Made by a program: the position numbers and the translations under genes
NCBI GenBank assembly: GCA_036522155.1
Contig: DATDGI010000460.1
Coordinates: 1 to 15,985, forward strand
From: UBA9676 sp036522155
Lineage (GTDB): Bacteria > Actinomycetota > Actinomycetes > Streptosporangiales > Streptosporangiaceae
Length of the DNA: 15,985 nt
Direction of reading: 5' to 3'
In this document: piece after piece, positions 6,737 through 13,484 of the stretch
How the letters are laid out: each line of letters begins with the position of its first letter
How positions within the stretch are numbered: the first letter of the stretch is position 1
The notes under the pieces: model-generated
Told to the model about the DNA's origin: nothing
The model's database searches: none
The model's input: only the letters and a program-made list of their open reading frames with translations

Positions 6737-8770
6737 TCACGGGTACTGCGGCTTGCCGGTGACCATCCGGCTGGTCAGGCTGATGTTGGCGGTCCCTGCG
6801 AACAGGTCGGCCGAGAATTTCGCCAGCTCCTTGCGCTGCTTGCTGCCCGAGGGGGTGTGCAGGTTGGCGAACTCAGCCCAGATCAGGATCAGGTAATGGC
6901 CCTTGACCTCGGCCTCTTCCAGCCCCGTGCCCTTGGCCAGGTTGCGGGTCGGGCCGTGTGCGCCGGGCAGCTGGTGGATGAACCCGGTCGTCCCCGAGGC
7001 CCTCCCGGCCTCCTCCGCGGCGTTGACGTCGACCAGGTTCAGCACCCCGATGGTGGCCATCATCTTGTGATCGGTCGACAGGTAGCTGGCCCGCAGCACC
7101 TGGGTGCAGCCCGCCTTGCGGACGGCCGCACGGAGCGCGGAGCCCACCACCTCCTTGGTGCACTTGGTCTCCGCTGAGTCCACGGTCCGCACGCCGGAAC
7201 TGCCGTTGATGGAGAACTGCGCCGGGAAGAGCTCGGTCACCGACACCGGCAGGGAATCGATCTGCTGGCTCGTGATGTCCTGCCACGGCCCGAGCGTCGG
7301 CGACGGGGCGGCGGCGCTCGGGTGGGTCCGGGGCGCCGCGCTGTGGCCGGCCGGCGCTACCGGCCGGCTGCCCAGGTAGACGATCACGCCGACAATCAGG
7401 ATGACCACCAAGACGGGCGCCATCAGCAGCCCCACCAGCGCACGGTGGGAGATCTGGCCAAGCCCCCGCGGCCGGCGCTTCCCGGCCGGGCGGCGGGCCT
7501 CGCCTGCGCCTGGCCCCCGCCCGCGCCTGGCTGCTGCGCGGCCGCCCTGGGCCGGGACAGCGGGCAGGCTGCCGGATTCCCACGGCGCCGCCTCCCCGGC
7601 GGTACCGGAGCGGGCGGCTCCAGCCGGGCCCAGGCCAGCGGCAACCGCCCCGGCCGGGTCGTCGGTCAGCGGTATCTCGCCAGATTCCCAGGGCGCCAGC
7701 TGCGGGCGGCGGGCGGCCGGCTGGCCCGTGGCCGCTTCGAACGCCGCGCGTGGCTGGCTCCGGCCGGGCCGGACCCGGGGAATACCCTCCCCGTCGGTGT
7801 GGGCGGACACATCCCGGGCCAGCGGCGGCGGGGACCAGCTGCCGGAATCCTCGATCGCGGCCCAGGTCTCGGTGGTTGTCGAGTCCGCCGAAGGGTCGCT
7901 GACGGCGAGCGCCGAGTAGCCGGGCTCGGCTTCGAAGCCGGATGGCCCGTCGCCGTTCGCACCCAGCCAGGACGCCCGCACCGAGGGCCGGTTCCATGGC
8001 GAGAACTGGCCCGGTGGGTAGACCGGGCCCGGCTGGCCGGGCATCGGCGGATAACCACGGATCGGGCCGCGCCGCCAGGCCGGGCCACGGCCAGCGGCCC
8101 GCGCCGGGGGAACGCCGCCGGCCGCGGCGCCCGGTGAGTAGTCGCCGCCGCGGGCAGGCGAGGGACGCCGGGGCGGCAGCAGGCTGCCGGACGGTGGGGT
8201 GGCGGGTGGTGGCGCGCTCAGCGGGACGGGACCGGCCGGGCCACCGGGCGGCAGCACCGGCGATGGGCCGGTGCCGCCTCGTGCCCGCGCGTCCGGTGGG
8301 GCTGGGAAGGGGCCGGTGCCGCCTCGTGGCTGCCCCTCCCAGGGCACGGAGCCATTGCCGGGGCGCCCGCCCCGGGGCGGCAGCGAGGGTGACGGGCCGG
8401 TACCGCCGCGTGGCGGCAGGGTCGGGGATGGGCCGGTGTGCGCGGCCGGGGGCGGCCCCGCCCGCGATGGCAGGCCGGGCGGCGGCAGGGGAGGCGCCGG
8501 GCTGGGTCCGCCCGGCCGGTGCCCGCCTCGCGGCGGCAGTGTCCCGGCCGGCCGGGCGCCGGTGGGCACCGGACCGGCGGGCCGGGCCGCAGCGGGCAGG
8601 ACGACCCCGTCTACCGGCGGCTCTTCGTCGGCCGCTGGCCAGTACGGATCGGCACCGCCGGGATACCATGGCGGGCCGGGATCGGCCGCCTGGTCCCGCG
8701 TGCGCTGGGGTGCCCGGGGGTCGGGCCGTCGGCGTGACGGCCCGGCATCATGCCCGCCCGGAGAACCCAT
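6737..8770 (-). CDS. Pro/Gly-rich single-pass membrane protein of unknown function
   Basis: I do not recognise this 677-residue protein. Residues 1 to about 410 are low complexity, rich in Pro, Gly, Ala and Arg, with repeated TGPSP/PPRGG units (about 111-175) and a duplicated APWESG motif at 359-364 and 395-400. A strongly basic stretch (about 411-443) precedes one hydrophobic segment, about 444-467 (LLMAPVLVVILIVGVIVYLG). By the positive-inside rule, the long N-terminal part is cytoplasmic and the last 210 residues are outside. The outer part starts with a Pro/Ala/Ser linker and continues as a folded-looking domain with two cysteines (Cys537, Cys555) that could form a disulfide. The layout recalls actinobacterial proteins with disordered cytoplasmic tails. 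ATG 8770-8768 lies six bases after a TACGCT box, so the mRNA may be leaderless. A GGGGGA about 12 nt upstream is an alternative ribosome binding site. Confidence 0.8.
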   Translation of the reverse strand: MGSPGGHDAGPSRRRPDPRAPQRTRDQAADPGPPWYPGGADPYWPAADEEPPVDGVVLPAAARPAGPVPTGARPAGTLPPRGGHRPGGPSPAPPLPPPGLPSRAGPPPAAHTGPSPTLPPRGGTGPSPSLPPRGGRPGNGSVPWEGQPRGGTGPFPAPPDARARGGTGPSPVLPPGGPAGPVPLSAPPPATPPSGSLLPPRRPSPARGGDYSPGAAAGGVPPARAAGRGPAWRRGPIRGYPPMPGQPGPVYPPGQFSPWNRPSVRASWLGANGDGPSGFEAEPGYSALAVSDPSADSTTTETWAAIEDSGSWSPPPLARDVSAHTDGEGIPRVRPGRSQPRAAFEAATGQPAARRPQLAPWESGEIPLTDDPAGAVAAGLGPAGAARSGTAGEAAPWESGSLPAVPAQGGRAAARRGRGPGAGEARRPAGKRRPRGLGQISHRALVGLLMAPVLVVILIVGVIVYLGSRPVAPAGHSAAPRTHPSAAAPSPTLGPWQDITSQQIDSLPVSVTELFPAQFSINGSSGVRTVDSAETKCTKEVVGSALRAAVRKAGCTQVLRASYLSTDHKMMATIGVLNLVDVNAAEEAGRASGTTGFIHQLPGAHGPTRNLAKGTGLEEAEVKGHYLILIWAEFANLHTPSGSKQRKELAKFSADLFAGTANISLTSRMVTGKPQYP
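8246..8440 (-). repeat. Imperfect repeats coding TGPSP/PPRGG units
   Basis: Within the membrane protein gene, residues about 111-175 contain four spaced copies of TGPSP or TGPFP (near residues 112, 124, 152 and 167), several followed by LPPRGG. The DNA shows matching copies of a GGGCCGGTGCCGCC-type core. The units differ in length and sequence, so this is a degenerate protein-level repeat. It probably expands and contracts between strains. Confidence 0.65.
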
Positions 8771-8776
8771 GGCGCG

Positions 8777-8782
8777 AGCGTA
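8777..8782 (-). promoter_or_regulatory. -10 box for a possible leaderless transcript of the membrane protein gene
   Basis: Reading the minus strand, TACGCT (8782-8777) fits TAnnnT. It is followed by exactly six bases and then ATG at 8770, the spacing expected if transcription starts at the A of ATG. No good -35 is visible 17-18 nt upstream. Confidence 0.4.
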
Positions 8783-8903
8783 TCCCCCTGAGCGGCTGAC
8801 ATCGCGCGGTCAGGCATTTTCCTGCGCCCGGTGACGCCCTGCCCCGGCCTGCCGCAAACATCAAGCACACAACGTGCATTACTGGTTACGCTGTGCGAGC
8901 TCC

Positions 8904-8920
8904 GCCGGGCATCGCCCGGC
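8904..8920. other. 7-bp hairpin upstream of the rplM promoter
   Basis: GCCGGGC (8904-8910), loop ATC, GCCCGGC (8914-8920). GCGA at 8895-8898 can also pair with TCGC at 8921-8924 around a one-sided bulge. It lies just before the candidate -35 box at 8926. It could be an operator or a stop for upstream transcription. Confidence 0.35.
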
Positions 8921-8925
8921 TCGCT

Positions 8926-8954
8926 TTGCCGTCGCTGGCTGTGGCCGGTATCCT
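8926..8954 (+). promoter_or_regulatory. Candidate promoter of rplM-rpsI-glmM
   Basis: TTGCCG at 8926-8931 and TATCCT at 8949-8954 are separated by exactly 17 nt. Each box matches four of six consensus positions, and the -10 has the TAnnnT form. The start point would be near 8961, giving a leader of about 138 nt before the GTG of rplM. Confidence 0.5.
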
Positions 8955-8965
8955 TCTTGAGCGTC

Positions 8966-8981
8966 CATGCGCCTGCGCATG
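8966..8981. promoter_or_regulatory. 16-bp palindrome just downstream of the predicted rplM start point
   Basis: CATGCGC (8966-8972), two bases CT, then the exact complement GCGCATG (8975-8981). It lies about five bases after the predicted transcription start. That position suits an operator for a dimeric regulator; with a two-base loop it is less likely to act as an RNA hairpin. Confidence 0.4.
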
Positions 8982-9098
8982 CCCGCGTGACCGCTTATCT
9001 TGGCTGGTTATGTGGCGGCGGGTGCGCGGGCTCCCTCGCCTGGCGGATTACCCGGGCGCGGGCCCACCGATCAGGTCCACCTGTGAAGGCTTACGACT

Positions 9099-9560
9099 GT
9101 GCGCACTTTCAGCCCCAAGGCCGGTGACATCCAGCGTCAGTGGCACGTCATCGATGCCTCCGACGTTGTGCTCGGCCGCTTGGCCAGCCAGGTAGCGACA
9201 CTGCTGCGCGGGAAGCACAAGCCGATCTTCGCGCCGCACCTGGACACCGGCGACTTCGTGATCGTGGTGAACGCCGGGAAGGTCGCGCTCACTGGCAGCA
9301 AGCTCCAGGACAAGCGCGCCTACCGGCACTCGGGTTACCCCGGCGGCATGCACTCGGTGGCCTACGCCGAACTGCTGGCCAAGCAGCCGGAGCGGGTGGT
9401 CGAGAAGGCGGTCAAGGGCATGCTGCCCAAGAACTCGCTGGGCCGGAACATGCTCCGGAAGCTGAAGGTGTACGCGGGCCCCGATCACCCGCATGCGGCG
9501 CAGCGACCGGTCCCGTTCGCGATCAAGCAGATCGCACAGCAGGAAGCACGAGGAAAGTAG
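9099..9560 (+). CDS. rplM: 50S ribosomal protein L13
   Basis: L13 is an early-assembling 23S rRNA-binding protein. The 153 residues show WHVIDASDVVLGRLASQVA near the N-terminus, then GDFVIVVNAGKVALTGSK, YRHSGYPGGM, and VKGMLPKNSLGRNMLRKLKV followed by YAGPDHPH. Length is slightly above the usual 142-147. The GTG at 9099 is the only usable start, because an in-frame TGA lies 15 nt upstream at 9084-9086. The ribosome binding site is weak (GAAGG at 9085-9089). The TAG at 9558-9560 shares its G with the GTG of rpsI, so the two are translationally coupled, the usual rplM-rpsI pair. Confidence 0.97.
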   Translation: MRTFSPKAGDIQRQWHVIDASDVVLGRLASQVATLLRGKHKPIFAPHLDTGDFVIVVNAGKVALTGSKLQDKRAYRHSGYPGGMHSVAYAELLAKQPERVVEKAVKGMLPKNSLGRNMLRKLKVYAGPDHPHAAQRPVPFAIKQIAQQEARGK

Positions 9561-10090
9561 TGGCCGAGCCCACTCCCGCGCAGCCGCCCGAAGAGGGTAC
9601 TGACGCGCAGACGAAGGACGAGACCGGCGAGCACGTCTCGGAGTACACCACCGAGTCGTCCGCCGAACCGGAGGGACGCCCGGCTGGCCGCCGGCCGGTG
9701 GTGACCGGCAGCGCGCTCGGCACCGGCCGCCGCAAGGAGGCGATCGCACGGGTCCGCATCGCGCCCGGCACCGGCCAGTGGCGGATCAACGAGCGGTCGC
9801 TGGAGGATTTCTTCCCGAACAAGGTGCACCAGCAGATCATCAGCGAGCCGCTGGTCACCCTGGGGGCGGAGGGCCAGTTCGACGTGATCGCGCGGATCAC
9901 CGGCGGCGGCGTCACCGGCCAGGCCGGGGCGCTGCGGCTGGGCATCGCCCGGGCCCTCACGCTGGTCGACCCGGAGAGCAGGGTTACCCTGAAGCGAGCG
10001 GGGTTCCTGACCAGGGATGCCAGGATCAAGGAGCGCAAGAAGTACGGGCTGAAGAAGGCCCGGAAGGCGCCGCAGTACTCCAAGCGCTGA
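9560..10090 (+). CDS. rpsI: 30S ribosomal protein S9 with acidic N-terminal extension
   Basis: S9 reaches the P-site tRNA with its C-terminal tail. The 176 residues start at GTG 9560, which overlaps the last base of the rplM stop (TAGTG). GAGGAAA at 9550-9556 serves as ribosome binding site. Residues 1 to about 48 are an acidic, Pro/Glu/Thr-rich, probably disordered extension beginning AEPTPAQPPEEG. The family core follows: GTGRRKEAIARVRIAPGTGQ, then DVIARITGGGVTGQAGALRL, and the conserved end KKARKAPQYSKR with terminal Arg. The E. coli protein has 130 residues; N-terminal extensions of this kind are common in actinobacteria. glmM follows after 64 nt with no terminator seen between them. Confidence 0.97.
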   Translation: MAEPTPAQPPEEGTDAQTKDETGEHVSEYTTESSAEPEGRPAGRRPVVTGSALGTGRRKEAIARVRIAPGTGQWRINERSLEDFFPNKVHQQIISEPLVTLGAEGQFDVIARITGGGVTGQAGALRLGIARALTLVDPESRVTLKRAGFLTRDARIKERKKYGLKKARKAPQYSKR

Positions 10091-10154
10091 CCGGCGCGGC
10101 TGCCCCGCTCGGCACATCCGTCAGAACGGCACCGGAGACCGGGGGGCACGTGTC

Positions 10155-11594
10155 ATGAGACGGCTGTTTGGTACCGACGGCGTGCGCGGGGTGGCGGGCG
10201 AGGACCTCACCGCCCGCCTGGCCACGGATATCGCCGCCGCCGCGGCCGGGGTGCTGCGTGAGACCAGCCCGCCCCCGGCCGGCCGCAACCGCCCGCTGGC
10301 GGTGGTCGGCCGTGATCCCCGTGCCTCCGGCGAGTTCCTTGAGGCCGCCGTGGTCGCCGGGCTGGCCGGGGCCGGGATGGACGTGGTGCGGCTGGGCGTG
10401 ATCCCAACCCCGGCCGTCGCCTTCCTGACCGCCGACCTGTCCGCCGAGCTGGGGGTCGTGCTGTCGGCCAGCCACAACCCAGCTCCGGACAACGGGATCA
10501 AGCTCATCGGCCGGGGCGGGTTCAAGCTGCCCGACGCGGCCGAGGACGAGATCGAGGCCCGGCTCGCCCAGCCGGGACCGGCCCTGGCCGGGCCGCCCAG
10601 CGGCGGGTTCGGCCGGATCACCGGCAGCCGGGACGCGGGCGAGCGGTACCTCACTCACCTGCTGGCCTCGCTGCCCGCGCGGGCGGGCGAGGCCGGGCCG
10701 CTGGCCGGGCTGCGGGTGGTCGTGGACTGCGCCAACGGCGCTTCCTACCAGACGGCTCCGGAACTGCTCGCCCGTGCGGGCGCGGATGTGTCCGCGATCG
10801 GGGCCGAGCCCGATGGCCACAACATCAACGACGGCTGCGGCTCCACTTATCTGGCGGCCCTGCAGGCCGCCGTCGTCCAGCACGGCGCCGACGCGGGCAT
10901 CGCGCACGACGGTGACGCGGACCGGTGCCTGGCGGTCGATGCGGACGGCCAGGTGGTGGACGGGGACCAGATCATGGCCGTGCTCGCACTAGGGCTCAAG
11001 GACGCCGGCCGGCTCGCCGCGGACACCGTGGTCGCCACGGTCATGTCCAACCTGGGGTTCCGGAAGGCGATGAAGAACGCCGGCATCACCGTGGTCGAGA
11101 CCACGGTCGGGGACCGGTACGTGCTTGAGGCCATGCGGGCGGGCGGCTACACCCTCGGCGGTGAGCAGTCGGGCCACATCATCATGCTGGAGCACGCGAC
11201 CACCGGGGATGGCCTGCTGACCGCGCTGCACCTGCTGGCCACCGTGGCCCGGGAGCGGGTGCCGCTGGCCGAGCTGGCCAAGGTGATGACCCGCTATCCG
11301 CAGGTGCTCGTCAACGTCAGGAACGTGGACAAGCAACGAGTCGCCGCGTCGGCGGAAGTGGCGGCCGAGATCGCCGCCGCCGAGGCCGAACTGGGCCGCT
11401 CGGGCCGGGTGCTGGTGCGGCCGAGCGGCACCGAGCCCGCGGTCCGGGTCATGGTCGAGGCGCTCGACCCGGTCCGCGCCCGCCACCTCGCGGACCGGCT
11501 GGCCGGAGCTATCCGTTCGGCATCATCATCGGCGGACGCTACCGGCGGCGAGCTCCCGGTTACCCGGGGTGCCGCCGGTCGTTCCCCGGACTAA
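10155..11594 (+). CDS. glmM: Phosphoglucosamine mutase
   Basis: GlmM interconverts glucosamine-6-phosphate and glucosamine-1-phosphate on the way to UDP-GlcNAc, used for peptidoglycan and mycothiol. All four domain signatures are present: the N-terminus MRRLFGTDGVRGVAGEDLTA; the phosphoserine loop SASHNP with the catalytic Ser106; the metal site DGDADR with Asp252, Asp254 and Asp256; the sugar loop GEQSGH (336-341); and the phosphate loop RPSGTEP (422-428). The 479 residues exceed the usual 445-450, mainly through a poorly ordered tail after about residue 455 (SASSSADATGGELP). ATG 10155 has only a G-rich stretch as ribosome binding site. It lies 64 nt after rpsI, the usual actinobacterial arrangement, and glmS begins 18 nt after its stop. 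Confidence 0.97.
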   Translation: MRRLFGTDGVRGVAGEDLTARLATDIAAAAAGVLRETSPPPAGRNRPLAVVGRDPRASGEFLEAAVVAGLAGAGMDVVRLGVIPTPAVAFLTADLSAELGVVLSASHNPAPDNGIKLIGRGGFKLPDAAEDEIEARLAQPGPALAGPPSGGFGRITGSRDAGERYLTHLLASLPARAGEAGPLAGLRVVVDCANGASYQTAPELLARAGADVSAIGAEPDGHNINDGCGSTYLAALQAAVVQHGADAGIAHDGDADRCLAVDADGQVVDGDQIMAVLALGLKDAGRLAADTVVATVMSNLGFRKAMKNAGITVVETTVGDRYVLEAMRAGGYTLGGEQSGHIIMLEHATTGDGLLTALHLLATVARERVPLAELAKVMTRYPQVLVNVRNVDKQRVAASAEVAAEIAAAEAELGRSGRVLVRPSGTEPAVRVMVEALDPVRARHLADRLAGAIRSASSSADATGGELPVTRGAAGRSPD

Positions 11595-11600
11595 ACGCGT

Positions 11601-11606
11601 TAGCCT
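11601..11606 (+). promoter_or_regulatory. -10 box for a possible leaderless glmS transcript
   Basis: TAGCCT (11601-11606) fits TAnnnT and is followed by exactly six bases and ATG at 11613. The 18-nt gap after glmM has no Shine-Dalgarno sequence. Transcription from this box would start at the A of ATG. No -35 match is visible at 17-18 nt. Confidence 0.5.
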
Positions 11607-11612
11607 GGCGCT

Positions 11613-13484
11613 ATGTGCGGCATCGTGGGGTACGCGGGCCACCGGCAGGCCGTTGATGTGGTGATCGAGGGCCTCACCCGGCTGGAGTACCGCGGGTACG
11701 ACTCGGCCGGTGTCGCGGTGGTGGCCGACGGGACGCTGGCCTCCATCAAACGCGCGGGGAAGCTCACCAACCTGGTCAAGGCGCTGGCTGCCGACCCGCC
11801 GCTGCCGGGCCACGTCGGGCTCGGGCACACCCGCTGGGCCACGCATGGCCCGCCCACCGACCCGAACGCCCATCCGCACACCGACTGCGGCGGCCGGCTT
11901 GCGGTCGTGCACAACGGGATCATCGAGAACTTCGCCGCCCTGCGCGCCGAGATCGCGGCGGCCGGCCATGAGCTGGCCTCCGACACCGACAGCGAGGTGG
12001 TCGCGCACCTGCTGGAAGCCGAGATGGCCGCGGACGGCGGGGGCGGCAGCCGGGACGGCGGGCCGCTAGCGGCGGCGATGCACCGGGTGTGCCCCCGGCT
12101 GGAGGGCGCGTTCACCCTGGTCGCGGTGGACACCAGGGACCCCGGGGCGGTGGTCGGCGCCCGCCGCAACTCGCCGCTGGTGATCGGCCGGGGCCAGGGG
12201 GAGAACTTCCTCGCCAGCGATGTGGCGGCGTTCATCGCCTACACCCGGCGGGCGGTCGAACTCGGCCAGGACCAGATCGCCGAGATCCGGGCGGACGGCG
12301 TGCGGGTCACCACGTTCGGCGGCGAACCGGCGGAGGTCGCCGAGTACCAGGTGAACTGGGACGTGTCGGCCGCCGAGAAGGCCGGCTACGACTACTTCAT
12401 GCTGAAGGAGATCGCCGAGCAGCCGCGGGCGATCGCCGACACACTGCTTGGCCGGGTCGGCTCGGACGGGCAGCTGACTCTGGACGAGATGCGGCTGCCG
12501 GTCGAGGATCTGCGCGAGATCGACAAGATCATCGTCGTGGCGTGCGGCACGTCCTACCACGCCGGGATGATCGCGAAGTACGCCATCGAGCACTGGTGCG
12601 GCATCCCCTGCGAGGTGGAGCTGGCCAGCGAGTTCCGGTACCGGGACCCGATTCTCACCCGGACCACGCTGGTGATCGCCATCTCCCAGTCCGGCGAGAC
12701 CATGGACACGCTGATGGCGGTGCGGCACGCCCGCGAGCAGCGGTCCCGGGTGCTGGCCATCTGCAACGTCAACGGCTCGTCCATCCCGCGGGAATGCGAC
12801 GCGGTGCTGTACACCCGGGCCGGGCCGGAGGTGGCCGTCGCCTCCACCAAGGCGTTCCTCACCCAGCTGATCGGCTGCTACCTGGTCGCGCTGTACCTGG
12901 CCCAGCTGCGCGGCGCCATGTTCGGCGATGAGGTGCACGCCGTGATCGGCGAGCTGAGCCAGATCCCGGCCGCGGTCGAGGCCGTCCTGGAGACCATGGA
13001 ACCGGTCAGGGAGCTGGCCCGCGGGCTGGCGGGCGAGCGATGCGTGCTGTTCCTCGGCCGCCACGTCGGCTTCCCGGTGGCCCTGGAGGGCGCGCTGAAG
13101 CTGAAGGAGCTGGCCTACATGCACGCCGAGGGCTTCGCGGCGGGCGAGCTGAAGCACGGGCCGATCGCCCTCATCGAGGAGGGCCTGCCGGTGGTGGTGA
13201 TCGTGCCTTCACCCGAGGGCCGCGGGGTGCTGCACGACAAGGTCGTCTCGAACATCCAGGAGATCCGGGCGCGCGGCGCGACCGTGGTCGCGATCGCGGA
13301 GCACGGCGACCACGAGGTCAAGGAGTACGCCGACGCCCTGATCGAGGTCCCGCACGTGCCCACGCTGCTGCAGCCGCTGGTGACCACGGTGCCGTTGCAG
13401 GTCTTCGCGTGCGAGCTGGCCACGGCCAAGGGGCACGACGTCGACCAGCCACGCAACCTGGCCAAGTCCGTCACTGTGGAGTGA
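11613..13484 (+). CDS. glmS: Glutamine-fructose-6-phosphate aminotransferase (isomerizing)
   Basis: GlmS makes glucosamine-6-phosphate from fructose-6-phosphate and glutamine, the first committed step to UDP-GlcNAc, and its product feeds GlmM. The 623 residues begin MCGIVGYAGHRQAVD: after removal of Met, the Cys is the glutaminase nucleophile. The glutaminase domain also shows LGHTRWATHG and HNGIIENF. Two sugar-isomerase (SIS) domains follow, with VACGTSYHAG near residue 310 and AISQSGETMDT near 356. LKELAYMHAEGFAAGELKHG includes His515, and the C-terminal NLAKSVTVE has Lys618, matching the isomerase catalytic residues. A short Gly/Asp insert (about 144-150, DGGGGSRDGG) lies in the glutaminase domain. 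No leader glmS ribozyme is possible in the 18-nt gap. Its last 14 bases overlap the end of the minus-strand MFS gene. Confidence 0.98.
   Translation: MCGIVGYAGHRQAVDVVIEGLTRLEYRGYDSAGVAVVADGTLASIKRAGKLTNLVKALAADPPLPGHVGLGHTRWATHGPPTDPNAHPHTDCGGRLAVVHNGIIENFAALRAEIAAAGHELASDTDSEVVAHLLEAEMAADGGGGSRDGGPLAAAMHRVCPRLEGAFTLVAVDTRDPGAVVGARRNSPLVIGRGQGENFLASDVAAFIAYTRRAVELGQDQIAEIRADGVRVTTFGGEPAEVAEYQVNWDVSAAEKAGYDYFMLKEIAEQPRAIADTLLGRVGSDGQLTLDEMRLPVEDLREIDKIIVVACGTSYHAGMIAKYAIEHWCGIPCEVELASEFRYRDPILTRTTLVIAISQSGETMDTLMAVRHAREQRSRVLAICNVNGSSIPRECDAVLYTRAGPEVAVASTKAFLTQLIGCYLVALYLAQLRGAMFGDEVHAVIGELSQIPAAVEAVLETMEPVRELARGLAGERCVLFLGRHVGFPVALEGALKLKELAYMHAEGFAAGELKHGPIALIEEGLPVVVIVPSPEGRGVLHDKVVSNIQEIRARGATVVAIAEHGDHEVKEYADALIEVPHVPTLLQPLVTTVPLQVFACELATAKGHDVDQPRNLAKSVTVE

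Larger units (their letters stand above)
8771..9098. other. Divergent control region between the membrane protein gene and rplM
   Basis: This 328-nt stretch has no gene that I can support. It holds the -10 box for the minus-strand gene near 8780, a GCCGGGC/GCCCGGC hairpin (8904-8920), a candidate rplM promoter (8926-8954), a palindrome (8966-8981), and a leader of about 140 nt before rplM. The part from 8783 to 8890 shows nothing I can name. Confidence 0.6.

Noticed and set aside
8246..8440. CRISPR-like array
   Set aside because: The repeats are unequal, lie inside an open coding frame and encode Pro/Gly motifs; spacers are not uniform.
11595..11612. glmS ribozyme or riboswitch upstream of glmS
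   Set aside because: The gap to glmM is only 18 nt and cannot hold one.
12066..13157. Long minus-strand open frame opposite glmS
   Set aside because: Same reason: a GC-driven shadow of glmS with no domain and no start signal.
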